DNA of 64,000 nt from Opitutus terrae PB90-1 (GTDB lineage: Bacteria > Verrucomicrobiota > Verrucomicrobiia > Opitutales > Opitutaceae), in contig NC_010571.1 in assembly GCF_000019965.1 (NCBI RefSeq), positions 5,893,606-5,957,605 of the forward strand, in the 5' to 3' direction. Shown in pieces: positions 47,820 to 56,907 of the stretch (position 1 is its first letter; the number at the start of each line of letters is the position of its first letter). The notes under the pieces are model-generated. The model was not told the origin of the DNA and ran no database searches. It was given only the letters and a program-made list of their open reading frames with translations. The position numbers and the translations under genes are program-made.

Positions 47820-48950
47820 TCACAATCCGATCACGTTGAACAGCACCGCGAAAATCGCATCCGCCACCACGAGCAGCAGGATCGACGTCACCACCGCCGA
47901 GGTCGCAGCCCGACCGACGCCCGCCGCGCTGCGCTCCGCCTGCAGTCCGCGCAAACAACCCGACAGCCCGACGATGCCGCCGAACGCGATCGCCTTGATG
48001 AACCCGGACGCGACGTCGCGCAACGTCACGATCGTGCCCATCTCGACCCAGTAAGCTGACGGTGAAATGTCCAACACCCCCGCCGACACCGCCATGCCGC
48101 CGAGAATGCCCAGCGCATTCGCATACAACGCGAGCAGCGGCATCATCACGCCCAGCGCCAGCAAGCGTGGCATCACGAGGAACTGCACCGGCGAAATACC
48201 CAGCGTCTCCAGCGCATCGATCTCCTCGTTGGCCTTCATGTTGCCGAGTTGCGCGGCAAACGCCGCGCCGGTCCGGCCCGCTAGCACCACCGCCGTCATG
48301 ACCGCGCCCATTTCACGGACCATCGCCATGCCGATCAGGTCCGCGACGTAGATGTCGCCACCGTATTGTCGCAGCACGAGCGCGCCGATGTACGCGAGCG
48401 TCACGCCCACGAGAAACGCGATCAGGCTGACGATCGGCAGCGCCATCGCGCCGCACTGCTGCATTTCCTCGAGGCAGTCGCGCCAGCGAAACTTGTCCGG
48501 CCGCTTCAGCAGCTTCACCGCCCCGAGCACGCACTCACCGAAGAACTGCACGAAATCCTGCGTCTTGCGCGACAGCTCCATCGTCGCGTTGCCGACCACC
48601 GCCAGAAAATTGACCGAGCGATCGTGCGGCACGCTCGTGGCGTGCGACGACGCCAGCTGCGTCAACAGGGTCTGCACCCGCGGCGGCAGCACCGTCGTGT
48701 CGCACGCTACCTGGTTCGCCCGGCACCATTCGCCGATCTCGAACAGGAACAACAGCAACGAGCTGTCCCACCGCTCGACCGCGTCCACGTGCAGCCTCAG
48801 TTTCGCCGGGCGGTGGCTGCTCACGACGTCCATCCACGCGGGCCGACGATCGGTGATCCGCCACGATCCGCCGAGCTCCACCTCCAACACGTTTCCGTCC
48901 AGGCGACCAGCGGCGCGGGCGCTGCTGCGGACTGGGGGCGAAACGGGCAT
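47820..48950 (-). CDS. MlaE-like lipid ABC transporter permease with N-terminal STAS-like domain
   Basis: 376 residues. The C-terminal 245 residues are the MlaE permease: five to six helices with GMAMVREMGAVMTAVVLAGRTGAAFAAQLG (shown in part: VREMGAVMTAVVLAGR) and the EEIDALETLGISPVQFLV motif. The first 115 or so residues contain a STAS-like fold (WDSSLLLFLFEIGEWCRAN), a role played in E. coli by the separate MlaB protein. The fusion explains the absence of mlaB here. First gene of the cluster; no MlaC is present. Confidence 0.92.
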   Translation of the reverse strand: MPVSPPVRSSARAAGRLDGNVLEVELGGSWRITDRRPAWMDVVSSHRPAKLRLHVDAVERWDSSLLLFLFEIGEWCRANQVACDTTVLPPRVQTLLTQLASSHATSVPHDRSVNFLAVVGNATMELSRKTQDFVQFFGECVLGAVKLLKRPDKFRWRDCLEEMQQCGAMALPIVSLIAFLVGVTLAYIGALVLRQYGGDIYVADLIGMAMVREMGAVMTAVVLAGRTGAAFAAQLGNMKANEEIDALETLGISPVQFLVMPRLLALGVMMPLLALYANALGILGGMAVSAGVLDISPSAYWVEMGTIVTLRDVASGFIKAIAFGGIVGLSGCLRGLQAERSAAGVGRAATSAVVTSILLLVVADAIFAVLFNVIGL

Positions 48951-49079
48951 GCTGTCACTTCACTCGTGACAAGCCCCGCCGCCAAACCAAATCTCTCCGG
49001 TTTTCTTTTGCCGGTGGAGCCTGCCGTCTCGGCGCGGAATGTAGCCGTGCCGGTCCGGCGCGGGCTTTCCCTCCTGATC

Positions 49080-49721
49080 ATGCAGTTCACGACCTTCCTC
49101 TTCGATCTCGACGGCACGCTCGTCGATCATCTCGCCGCGATCCACCGCGCGCATTCGCATACGATGCGCCAGCTCGGACTGCCGCCGCCTTCGCTGGCGC
49201 AGGTCCGCGCGGCTATCGGCGGCGGCGTGGAGGTCGCGATCGCGCGGCTCATCGGCAAGGAACGCGTCGCGCAAGCGCTGCCGATCTACCGGCCGTACTG
49301 GCAGGCCACGATGCTGGAGGACGTGAAGCTGATGCCCGGCGCCCGCGAACTCCTCGAGGGCCTGCACGCGTGCGGCGCCACACTTGCGATTTTCACCAAC
49401 AAGCACGGCCCGTCCTCACGCGCCGTGTGCGATCACCTCGGCCTCTCGGCGCTGCTCAGCGGCAATTTCGGCGCCACCGATACGCCGTGGCTCAAGCCGC
49501 AGCCGGAATTCGCCAGGCACGCGCTGGCGAAGCTCGGCAAGTCCCCGCGGGGCACGCTGATGGTCGGCGACTCGCCGTGGGATGTCGAAACCGGCAAGAC
49601 CGGCGGTTTCCCCGCCTGGTGCGTCACCACCGGCACCCACGAAGCGCACGAACTCGAAGCCGCCGGCGCCGACAAGGTCTTCCCGGATCTCTTTGCCGTC
49701 GCGCGCGAGCTCGGCATGTAG
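49080..49721 (+). CDS. HAD-superfamily phosphatase (phosphoglycolate phosphatase-like)
   Basis: 213 residues from the ATG at 49080. HAD motif I is FDLDGTLVD (nucleophile Asp 9 and Asp 11), motif II is IFTNKHG with Thr, motif III has the Lys in KPQPEF, and motif IV is MVGDSPWDVETG. The alpha-helical C1 cap (about 15-85) is of the Gph/phosphoserine-like type. Substrate unknown; 2-phosphoglycolate or a nucleotide are typical. It follows a divergent mlaE-like gene, and the next plus-strand gene is recD2 after a REP pair. Confidence 0.88.
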   Translation: MQFTTFLFDLDGTLVDHLAAIHRAHSHTMRQLGLPPPSLAQVRAAIGGGVEVAIARLIGKERVAQALPIYRPYWQATMLEDVKLMPGARELLEGLHACGATLAIFTNKHGPSSRAVCDHLGLSALLSGNFGATDTPWLKPQPEFARHALAKLGKSPRGTLMVGDSPWDVETGKTGGFPAWCVTTGTHEAHELEAAGADKVFPDLFAVARELGM

Positions 49722-49728
49722 TCTGACA

Positions 49729-49807
49729 TGGCATGGGCGTCCCGCCCATGTCGAGTTACCGCGGGCATTTTTCCCCGTTCCGTTCACGGGCGAGACGCCC
49801 GTGCCAC
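49729..49807. repeat. REP-like inverted pair, GTGGCATGGGCG family
   Basis: TGGCATGGGCG-palindrome at 49729-49750 and the inverted CACGGGCGAGACGCCCGTGCCAC unit at 49785-49807 (quoted in family form). Same family as 694-789, and it lies between the HAD gene and recD2. Confidence 0.78.
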
Positions 49808-49870
49808 CGCCTTCGGCCGCGTTCCGCGCTTCCCTTCGGTGTGGCGCCCGGTATTCCGTCACTATCCGCC

Positions 49871-52348
49871 GTGGCTTCCTCTCCCGCAGCAACTCTCACC
49901 GGCGTCGTCGAGCGCATTATCTTCCTCAACGAGGAGAATCACTACACGATCGCGGAGTTCCGGCCGGACGCGGACAAAAAGTCCGTGCCGAAGGAACGCC
50001 CGGAACCGGTGACGATCGTCGGTCCACTGCCGGGCGTCGAGTGCGGCGAAACGCTGCATCTCACCGGCGAGTGGACGCGCCACGCGCAGCACGGCGCGCA
50101 GTTCAAGGTCCTCGGCTTCAAGAGCGAGCTACCGTCCAGCGTCTATGGCATCCGGAAATACCTCGGCAGCGGACTCGTGCCCGGCATCGGCAAGGTCTAC
50201 GCCAACAAGATCGTCGACGCGTTCGGCACCGACACGTTTCGCATCCTGAGCGAAGAGTCCGGCCGGCTGCGGGATGTCGACGGCATCGGCCGCAAACGCG
50301 CAACCGCGATCAAGGCGGCGTGGGATGCGAAGCGGACCGAGCGCGAGCTCTACATTTTTCTGCAGACCTACGGAGTGACGCCCGGCCAGTGCGTGAAGAT
50401 CGCAAAGCACTTCGGCCCGTCCGCGAAAAACATCCTCACGCAGGAACCGTATCGCGCCGCTCGCGAGATCGACGGCATCGGCTTCAAGACCGCCGACCGG
50501 ATCGCGATCAATCTCGGCTTCGCCAACGACGCCGCGCCGCGGCTCGACGCCGGATTGATCTTCGCGCTCGAAACACTGCAGGAGGAAGGCCACACCGCAT
50601 TCGGCGAATCGGACCTTTGCGACTACGCCGCGAATTTGTTGGAGACGGACTCGCGACTGATCTGCGCCCGGATCGACGCTCTGGTCGAAGCAAAGCAACT
50701 CGTCCGCCATGGCGGCTCAGGTGTAGCCGGGGTCGTTGACCCCGGCCATGGAGACGTGACGCCCTCGTCGCGTCCCGCCCGCCGCGACGAGGGCGTCGCG
50801 GCTCCATCTGCTAGCGGCCGCGTCAGTGTCGCCGCGGTCGCCGACCGCGGCCCGGGCTCAACGAGCCCGGCTACACCCAACCGCACTTCTGGCTCTCAGC
50901 TCTCAGCTCTCAGCTCTAGACTCATTCAGCTCCCGCACAACGATCGCGCCGAACAGAAGATCGCCGAAGTCGTGCAGCGTCTGACGCGCGTTGCCAGCGG
51001 CCTGCCGCCGATCAAGACCGACGCGGCGGTCACTTGGGCTGAGCAGAAAGCCGGCTTCACATTCCACGAGCTGCAGCGCCGCGCCGTGCGCGCCGCGCTC
51101 ACGAGCAAGTTCAGCATTCTCACCGGCGGACCCGGCACGGGCAAAACCACCATCCTGCGCGCACTCGTGGAAATTCTGAAGGCGAAGAAAGTCCGCGTGC
51201 ACCTCGCGGCGCCCACGGGTCGCGCCGCGCAGCGACTCGCGGAAACCACGGGCGGCTACGCCTCGACCATCCACCGGCTGCTCAAATGGGATCCCGCCGC
51301 GGGCGGTTTCATCGCGAACGAAAGCACGCCACTTTCCACCGATTTCCTGATCGTCGACGAAGCCTCGATGCTCGACACGCGGCTCGCTTCCGCGCTGTTA
51401 CAGGCGGTGCCCGCGCGCGCGCACCTGCTACTCGTCGGCGACATCGACCAACTCCCAAGCGTCGGCGCCGGCAACGTGCTGAAGGACCTGATCGTCGTGG
51501 CCGAAGGCTCCGCGCCGCATCCTCAACTCTCAACCCTCAACTCTCAACCCGCGGCGCTCCGCGCCGCGATTCCCGTCACCCGGCTCTCCGTCGTCTATCG
51601 CCAGAAGGACCACAGCGGCATCGTCAGCACGGCGCACGCGATCAACTCCGGCGACGCCTCGCTGCCACCCGCGTTCGGCGAGATCGCCGACGTCCCGCCG
51701 TGGAGCGATCTCGCGTTCATCACCGCCGCCGACGCGGAGGACTGCCTCCGCAAAGTCATCCAGCTCTGCACCGAGTTCGTCCCCCAGAAACTCCACTGGC
51801 CGAATCCGATCGCCGACGTGCAGGTGCTCGCGCCGATGCACAAGGGCGTCGCCGGCGTCGCCAACCTTAACGTGCAGCTGCAGGCCGCGCTGAATCCGCA
51901 CGCCCGCGGCCTGCGCGCCGCGACCGGCGAATACCGACCGGCCGACAAGGTCATTCAGCTCCGCAACAACTACGACAAAAACCTCTTCAACGGCGATATC
52001 GGTTCGGTCGTGTCGGTCGACGCCGAGCACGGCACAATGGTGGCGGAGTTCGACGGCGAGCAACACACGTTCGAACGCGGCGACTTCAGCGATCTCGCCC
52101 TCGCCTACACGATCAGCATCCATAAATCGCAAGGCAGCGAGTATCCCGTCGTCGTGATCCCTCTGTTGAAGGGCCACTTCATGATGCTGCAGCGGAATCT
52201 GATCTACACGGCGATCACGCGGGGCCGCAAAAAGGTCTACCTCGTCGGTGAACCCGCCGCGTACGCCATGGCCGTCCGCAACAGCGAATCGAAGCAACGG
52301 CTGACCCACCTGCGGGAGAAGATCGTCGTGAGCAGCAGCCGCGCCTGA
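49871..52348 (+). CDS. recD2: RecD2-family ATP-dependent helicase carrying repeat-derived insertions
   Basis: 825 residues from the GTG at 49871; an ATG at 49733 would read through the upstream REP pair and is not favoured. N-terminal OB and HhH-type region (GIGKVYANKIVDAFG, VDGIGRKRA, IDGIGFKTADRIA) is as in RecD2, then superfamily 1 helicase motifs: Walker A GGPGTGKTT, DEASMLDT, GDIDQLPSVGAG, VYRQ, and the final YTISIHKSQGSEYP motif. A 5'-3' helicase for DNA repair. Two unusual in-frame insertions: about 72 residues (near 281-352) encoded by a REP block and CTCTCAG array, and about 10-20 residues near 551 from a CTCAACTCTCAA array. Both fall between, not in, conserved motifs. Confidence 0.92.
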   Translation: MASSPAATLTGVVERIIFLNEENHYTIAEFRPDADKKSVPKERPEPVTIVGPLPGVECGETLHLTGEWTRHAQHGAQFKVLGFKSELPSSVYGIRKYLGSGLVPGIGKVYANKIVDAFGTDTFRILSEESGRLRDVDGIGRKRATAIKAAWDAKRTERELYIFLQTYGVTPGQCVKIAKHFGPSAKNILTQEPYRAAREIDGIGFKTADRIAINLGFANDAAPRLDAGLIFALETLQEEGHTAFGESDLCDYAANLLETDSRLICARIDALVEAKQLVRHGGSGVAGVVDPGHGDVTPSSRPARRDEGVAAPSASGRVSVAAVADRGPGSTSPATPNRTSGSQLSALSSRLIQLPHNDRAEQKIAEVVQRLTRVASGLPPIKTDAAVTWAEQKAGFTFHELQRRAVRAALTSKFSILTGGPGTGKTTILRALVEILKAKKVRVHLAAPTGRAAQRLAETTGGYASTIHRLLKWDPAAGGFIANESTPLSTDFLIVDEASMLDTRLASALLQAVPARAHLLLVGDIDQLPSVGAGNVLKDLIVVAEGSAPHPQLSTLNSQPAALRAAIPVTRLSVVYRQKDHSGIVSTAHAINSGDASLPPAFGEIADVPPWSDLAFITAADAEDCLRKVIQLCTEFVPQKLHWPNPIADVQVLAPMHKGVAGVANLNVQLQAALNPHARGLRAATGEYRPADKVIQLRNNYDKNLFNGDIGSVVSVDAEHGTMVAEFDGEQHTFERGDFSDLALAYTISIHKSQGSEYPVVVIPLLKGHFMMLQRNLIYTAITRGRKKVYLVGEPAAYAMAVRNSESKQRLTHLREKIVVSSSRA
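50723..50923. repeat. REP block and heptamer array translated in frame inside recD2
   Basis: GTAGCCGGGGTC hairpin (50723-50747), GGAG-headed GACGCCCTCGTCGCG unit (from 50750) with its inverted mate ending near 50806, then GCCGCGGTCGCC...GGCTAC (to 50874), followed by three CTCTCAG-type units (50891-50923). The same families occur between genes at 22466-22609. No stop codon arises in the recD2 frame. Confidence 0.85.
51521..51550. repeat. CTCAACTCTCAACC array translated inside recD2
   Basis: Two and a bit copies of CTCAACTCTCAACC, the same unit as in the mreC-mreD gap (11469-11499). It extends a loop before the conserved VTRLSVVYRQ helicase motif. Confidence 0.8.
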
Positions 52349-52414
52349 TCCGCTCCGCGATTGACGCGTGACGAGGATGGGCCGAATGCTCGAGGCCAGC
52401 TCCACCTGTTACCT

Positions 52415-52801
52415 ATGCACCCCATCCGCCGCGCTGTTTTCCTCGCCGCATCGCTGTTCGCGCTGGTCTCCTCCGCCTTCGCCGCCGACATCGCCGGCCG
52501 CTGGAAAGCGGAGTTCGACACGATGATTGGCGTCCAAAAATACGTCTTCGAATTCAAGGTCGAAGGCGAGAAGCTGACCGGCAAGGCGATCGGCACCCGC
52601 GAAGGCGATACGGTGGAGGTTGTTCTCACCGACGGCCGCGTCGCCAACGACCGGATCACGTTTGTCGAGTTGCTCAACTACCAGGGCATGGACCTGCGGA
52701 TCAGTTACGAAGGCACGATCGTCAGCGGCGACGAGATCAAGCTGACCCGCCACGTCGGCGATTTCGCCGCGGAGCAGCTGGTGGCCAAGCGGATCAAGTA
52801 G
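52415..52801 (+). CDS. small secreted protein of unknown function
   Basis: 128 residues from the ATG at 52415. Signal peptide (1-22, cut after SSAFA). The mature part is about 105 residues of predicted beta strands with the pattern ADIAGRWKAEFDT...YVFEFKVEGEKLTGKA, a layout seen in many small exported proteins of verrucomicrobia, planctomycetes and acidobacteria, possibly a lipocalin-like barrel. Function not known. It sits 66 bp after recD2 and 10 bp before the histidine kinase gene, so may be cotranscribed with the latter. Confidence 0.8.
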   Translation: MHPIRRAVFLAASLFALVSSAFAADIAGRWKAEFDTMIGVQKYVFEFKVEGEKLTGKAIGTREGDTVEVVLTDGRVANDRITFVELLNYQGMDLRISYEGTIVSGDEIKLTRHVGDFAAEQLVAKRIK

Positions 52802-52811
52802 TCCGCCCCCG

Positions 52812-55337
52812 GTGCCCTCCTCGACGCCCAGCCCGACCCCCAGCGGAGGTCCCGCGCCGGGGCCGTCTTCCGCCTCCCGCGTCGGAGCCCCGCGGTCGGC
52901 GTGGAGGCCCGACCGGAAAATCGCCCTGCTTTACGTCGCCTACGTTCTGGCCCACGTCGGATTTCACCTCTGCGCCCGCTTTTTCGAGGTCGATACCGGC
53001 GTCTCCGTTTGGTATCCGCCCGTCGGACTCGCGCTGGCGCTGGCGACGATGACCGGCTGGCGCTGCGCGCCGCTCGTGCTGGCCGTCAATCTCTACTCCG
53101 CGCTGGTCCAGACACCTGGCCCAATCACGTGGACCGACTGGGTACTACCCGGCCTCTTCACCCTCATCTATGTCGGCGCCGGCGGCGCGGTGCACCGCTG
53201 GTTCGGGCCGGTGCCACAACCCACGCGGCCCGCTCCCGCCGCCGCCTTGATCGGCACTTACCTCGCTGCGGTCGCGGTGGCCGCCGTTGCGGGCGCGGCG
53301 GTGGTCCTCGCCGCGGGCTACACGCCAGTCGAGCGCTTCGCCGTCCTGACGTTCCACTGGTGGATGGGCGATCTCACCGGAATGCTCACCGTCGTGCCGC
53401 TGTGCCTCGTGCACGTGGCGCCCCGCCTGTTCCAGCCGGCGGCTTCTTCGCCGCGCCGGTGGACGAGGCGGCAAATTTGGGAAATCGTGGCGCAGGCGTG
53501 CAGCCTCGTTGGCGCGCTGGTCGTCGTGCACGGCTTCGGCTACCTCCATCCGCACCAGGCGTATTATCTTTCGTTCGTGCCGCTGGTTTGGATCTGCCTG
53601 CGGCACGGCCTGCCCGGCGCCACGATTGCGGTGTTCGCCCTCACGATGGGCAGCCTGCTGTCGCTCAGTTTTACCCGCGCCCCGGCCGTGCTCGTGACGG
53701 ATCTGGTGCTGTTCGAAATCGCGCTCGCCGTCATCGGGCTCGGACTCGGCGCCACGGTGACGCGCCGCGCCCGAGCCGAGACCGACCGCTCGCGGCTGCT
53801 CGCCATCCTGGAGGCCTCACCGGATTTCGTGTGCACCGCGGCACTCGACGGTCGCGTGCTCTACCAGAACCTCGCGCTCCAGCGGCTGCGGGGCGACGCG
53901 CCCGGGCAACCGCCGGCTGATCGGCAGCTCGTCGATCTCCACTGCCCATGGGCCGCCGAACGCATCACCCGCGAGGGAATCCCGATCGCGCTGGCGGAGG
54001 GCGCGTGGCACGGCGAAACGGCGCTGCGGCTGCGCGACGGTGGCGAGATTCCCGTGCTCGAGCTGATCCTCGTCCATCGCGACGATGCCGGCCGCGCGGT
54101 GATGCTGTCGAGCGTGGCCCGCGACATCAGCAGCCAGAAGCAGGCCGAGCGGGCGCGGCTCGAGTCGGAGCGCAGCCTGTTGCAGGCGCAAAAGCTCGAC
54201 AGCCTCCGGGTGCTCGCCGGTGGCATCGCGCATGATTTCAACAACCTGCTCACCGTCGTGCTCGGCCACGCCACGATGACGCGGCTCGAGCTGGCTGCCG
54301 ACAGCCCGGCCGAGAAGGCGGTGCACCAGATCGAGCTTGCCGCACTGCGCGCCGCCGATCTCTGCCGGCAGATGCTGGCCTATTCCGGGCGCAACCAACT
54401 CGCCACCGAACCTCTCGATCTGACGACGATTGTCGAGGAAACCGGCGACCTGCTTCGCGTCTCGATTTCGAAAAAGTGCCGGCTTCAGCTGGAGCTTTCC
54501 CGCGCGCTGCCTCCCGTCCAGGGCGATGCCACCCAGCTCAGTCAGATCGCGATGAATCTCGTGATCAACGCGTCGGATGCCAGCGAGGAACGCGGCGGCC
54601 TGATCCTGCTTCGCACCGGCCTGTGCGACGCCGACGCCACGTATCTGGCGGACGCCTGCTTCGTGCAGTCCCCCGCCCCGGGACCATATGTTTACCTCGA
54701 GGTGACGGACCACGGCTGCGGCATGTCACCGGAAGTCCGGCGCCGGATTTTCGAGCCGTTTTTCACGACGAAATTCACCGGTCACGGACTGGGCCTCTCG
54801 GCCGTGCTCGGCATCGTCCGCGCGCACGGCGGCGGCATCAAGGTCGACAGTGCGCCCGGTCGCGGCACCACGTTTCGCGTCCTGCTGCCCATTGCCGCCG
54901 GGGCCGCGCGGCCGCGGCCGGACAAACTCGCCGCCACCACCGCGTGGCGCGGTTCGGGCCGCGCGCTGGTGGTGGATGACGAGGAATCAGTCCGCGAGAT
55001 CGCCTGCCGCATGCTGCGACATTTCGGCTTCGAGCCCATCGCCGCCGCCGACGGCCGCGAGGCACTCGAGCTTTTCCGCGCCGCGCCGGGGGCGTTCGCC
55101 CTCGTGCTGCTCGATCTGTCGATGCCGGTCATGGACGGACGCGAAACCTTCGAGGAGATCTTCCGGCTGGATCCGACCACGCCCGTGCTCCTGATGAGCG
55201 GCTACAACAAAACCGGCGCGCCCGACTCGTTCGACGATCCGCGGCTGTCCGGCGTGGTGCAGAAGCCGTTCGAGACGGCGACGCTGGGTCGGGCACTGCG
55301 CGACGCGTGGGATAACGACCTGCGGCGGGTGGCCTGA
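52812..55337 (+). CDS. MASE1 hybrid sensor histidine kinase
   Basis: 841 residues from a GTG. Order: Pro/Ser-rich N-terminus, MASE1 membrane sensor domain (about 35-315, about eight helices, VSVWYPPVGLALA), PAS domain (325-440), HisKA with phosphorylated H474 in GGIAHDFNNLL, HATPase (575-695, MNLVINASDA, DHGCGMSP, GHGLGLSAVLGI) and a receiver domain (715-835) with phospho-acceptor D768 in LLDLSMPVMDG. The HDFNN-type H-box is typical of hybrid kinases. Signal and output are unknown; no separate response regulator is adjacent. The gene begins 10 bp after the small secreted protein gene. Confidence 0.93.
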   Translation: MPSSTPSPTPSGGPAPGPSSASRVGAPRSAWRPDRKIALLYVAYVLAHVGFHLCARFFEVDTGVSVWYPPVGLALALATMTGWRCAPLVLAVNLYSALVQTPGPITWTDWVLPGLFTLIYVGAGGAVHRWFGPVPQPTRPAPAAALIGTYLAAVAVAAVAGAAVVLAAGYTPVERFAVLTFHWWMGDLTGMLTVVPLCLVHVAPRLFQPAASSPRRWTRRQIWEIVAQACSLVGALVVVHGFGYLHPHQAYYLSFVPLVWICLRHGLPGATIAVFALTMGSLLSLSFTRAPAVLVTDLVLFEIALAVIGLGLGATVTRRARAETDRSRLLAILEASPDFVCTAALDGRVLYQNLALQRLRGDAPGQPPADRQLVDLHCPWAAERITREGIPIALAEGAWHGETALRLRDGGEIPVLELILVHRDDAGRAVMLSSVARDISSQKQAERARLESERSLLQAQKLDSLRVLAGGIAHDFNNLLTVVLGHATMTRLELAADSPAEKAVHQIELAALRAADLCRQMLAYSGRNQLATEPLDLTTIVEETGDLLRVSISKKCRLQLELSRALPPVQGDATQLSQIAMNLVINASDASEERGGLILLRTGLCDADATYLADACFVQSPAPGPYVYLEVTDHGCGMSPEVRRRIFEPFFTTKFTGHGLGLSAVLGIVRAHGGGIKVDSAPGRGTTFRVLLPIAAGAARPRPDKLAATTAWRGSGRALVVDDEESVREIACRMLRHFGFEPIAAADGREALELFRAAPGAFALVLLDLSMPVMDGRETFEEIFRLDPTTPVLLMSGYNKTGAPDSFDDPRLSGVVQKPFETATLGRALRDAWDNDLRRVA

Positions 55338-55477
55338 ACTCCGCCAGTCGCAGGCACCTCGCGCTCACCGCCGCTCATCCCGCGCCGCCGCCGCTGGTCC
55401 CGCCCCGCGGAGTTTCATCGCTAACGACTTGGCGTCTGGCCGACCTTGCACAACGTAGACGGCACATTCCCAACTGC

Positions 55478-56872
55478 ATGAACTCCCGATCCTTCATCCT
55501 CGCCGCGCTGCTCGCTGCCACGGCCGGATCTCTCCTCGCCGCCGAAACGACCGCCGCGGCGCCCGCGCAAGCGGACGGTTTCTCCTTCGTGAAGACTGTC
55601 GGCGTCATCTCCGAATACACGCTGGATTCGAACGGGCTCACCGTGCTGCTCATGCCAGAGCACTCAAGCCCCACCCTCACCTTCATGGTGACTTACCGCG
55701 TAGGCTCGCGCAACGAGGTCACCGGCACGACCGGAGCGACGCATCTGCTCGAGCACCTGATGTTCAAGGGCACGCCGGAATTCAACCGCGAGAAGGGCAA
55801 CAGCGTCGACCAGTTCCTCGAGCGGATCGGCGGCAACTACAACGCCACCACCTGGCTCGATCGCACGAACTACTACGCCAACATCGCCAGCGAAAATCTC
55901 GAGGGTTACGTCGCCATCGAGGCGGACCGGATGCGCAACCTCTGGCTGCGTGACCAGGACCGGCAGCCCGAGATGACCGTCGTGCGCAACGAATTCGAGC
56001 GCGGCGAAAACAACCCGTTCCAGGCACTGATCAAGGAGATCTTCCAGGCCGCGTACGTCGCGCATCCGTATCACCACTCGACGATCGGCTGGCGCAGCGA
56101 CATCGAGAACGTGCCGATCGGCAAGCTGCGCGAGTTCTACGACACCTTCTACTGGCCGAACAACGCCACCGTGTCGGTGATCGGTGACGTCGAGTCCGTC
56201 GCCGCGCTGGCGCTGGTGAAGAAATACTACGGCGTGTTCCCGCGCTCGCCGCGCCCGATCCCGGAGCTCTACACCGTCGAGCCTGCGCAGACCGGCATGC
56301 GGCACGTCACCGTGAAGCGCGCCGGCCAGCTCGGCGTCGTCGCGATCGGCCACAAGGTCCCCGCCGCCACCCACGCGGACTATCCCGCGATCCAGATCCT
56401 CAGCGCGATCCTCACCAGCGGCAAAAACAGCCGGCTCTACAAGGCGCTCACCGACAAAAATCTCACCGTCTCGGTCGACGCGTTCCTCGGCTTCAACCAC
56501 GATCCGTCGCTGCACATCACCTTCGCGCCGCTCGCGCCCGGCGCCAGCTTGGAGAACGTCGAAAAAATCGTCTATGAAGAGGTCGAGCGACTGAAGAAGG
56601 ACGGCGTCACGCCGACCGAGGTCAGCACCGCCGCCGCGAAGATCCTCGCCGACGCCGCCTTCCAGCGGGACGGCTCGTTTGCCATCGCGGGCAACCTCAA
56701 CGAGTGCATCGCCGCCGGCGATTGGACGCTCTACTACGGCATCGAGGAAGCCACGAAGCGCGTGACCGCCGCCGACGTGCAACGCGTCGCTAACACCTAC
56801 TTCAACTACGACCAGAGCACCGCCGGCTGGTTTGTGCCCAACGTCGCCAAGGAACCCGCCGCCGCCGAGTAG
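55478..56872 (+). CDS. M16 zinc peptidase, catalytic subunit
   Basis: 464 residues. Signal peptide (1-21). The inverted zinc motif HxxEH is H89-L-L-E92-H93, with the third ligand E172 in VVRNEFERGENNP. The second, inactive M16 half has YAIQ-type features near residues 300-330. Bacterial exported M16 enzymes act as heterodimers; the next gene is the non-catalytic partner, 35 bp downstream. Probably degrades peptides in the periplasm. The start is preceded by CATTCCCAACTGC, without a Shine-Dalgarno. Confidence 0.95.
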   Translation: MNSRSFILAALLAATAGSLLAAETTAAAPAQADGFSFVKTVGVISEYTLDSNGLTVLLMPEHSSPTLTFMVTYRVGSRNEVTGTTGATHLLEHLMFKGTPEFNREKGNSVDQFLERIGGNYNATTWLDRTNYYANIASENLEGYVAIEADRMRNLWLRDQDRQPEMTVVRNEFERGENNPFQALIKEIFQAAYVAHPYHHSTIGWRSDIENVPIGKLREFYDTFYWPNNATVSVIGDVESVAALALVKKYYGVFPRSPRPIPELYTVEPAQTGMRHVTVKRAGQLGVVAIGHKVPAATHADYPAIQILSAILTSGKNSRLYKALTDKNLTVSVDAFLGFNHDPSLHITFAPLAPGASLENVEKIVYEEVERLKKDGVTPTEVSTAAAKILADAAFQRDGSFAIAGNLNECIAAGDWTLYYGIEEATKRVTAADVQRVANTYFNYDQSTAGWFVPNVAKEPAAAE

Positions 56873-56907
56873 TCCGCCGCACCTCAACCCGACTTCTCTT
56901 CGTCGTC

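Noticed and set aside
49733..49870. Upstream ATG start for recD2
   Set aside because: The added residues are encoded by the REP pair at 49729-49807 and are not RecD2-like; GTG 49871 gives the family N-terminus.
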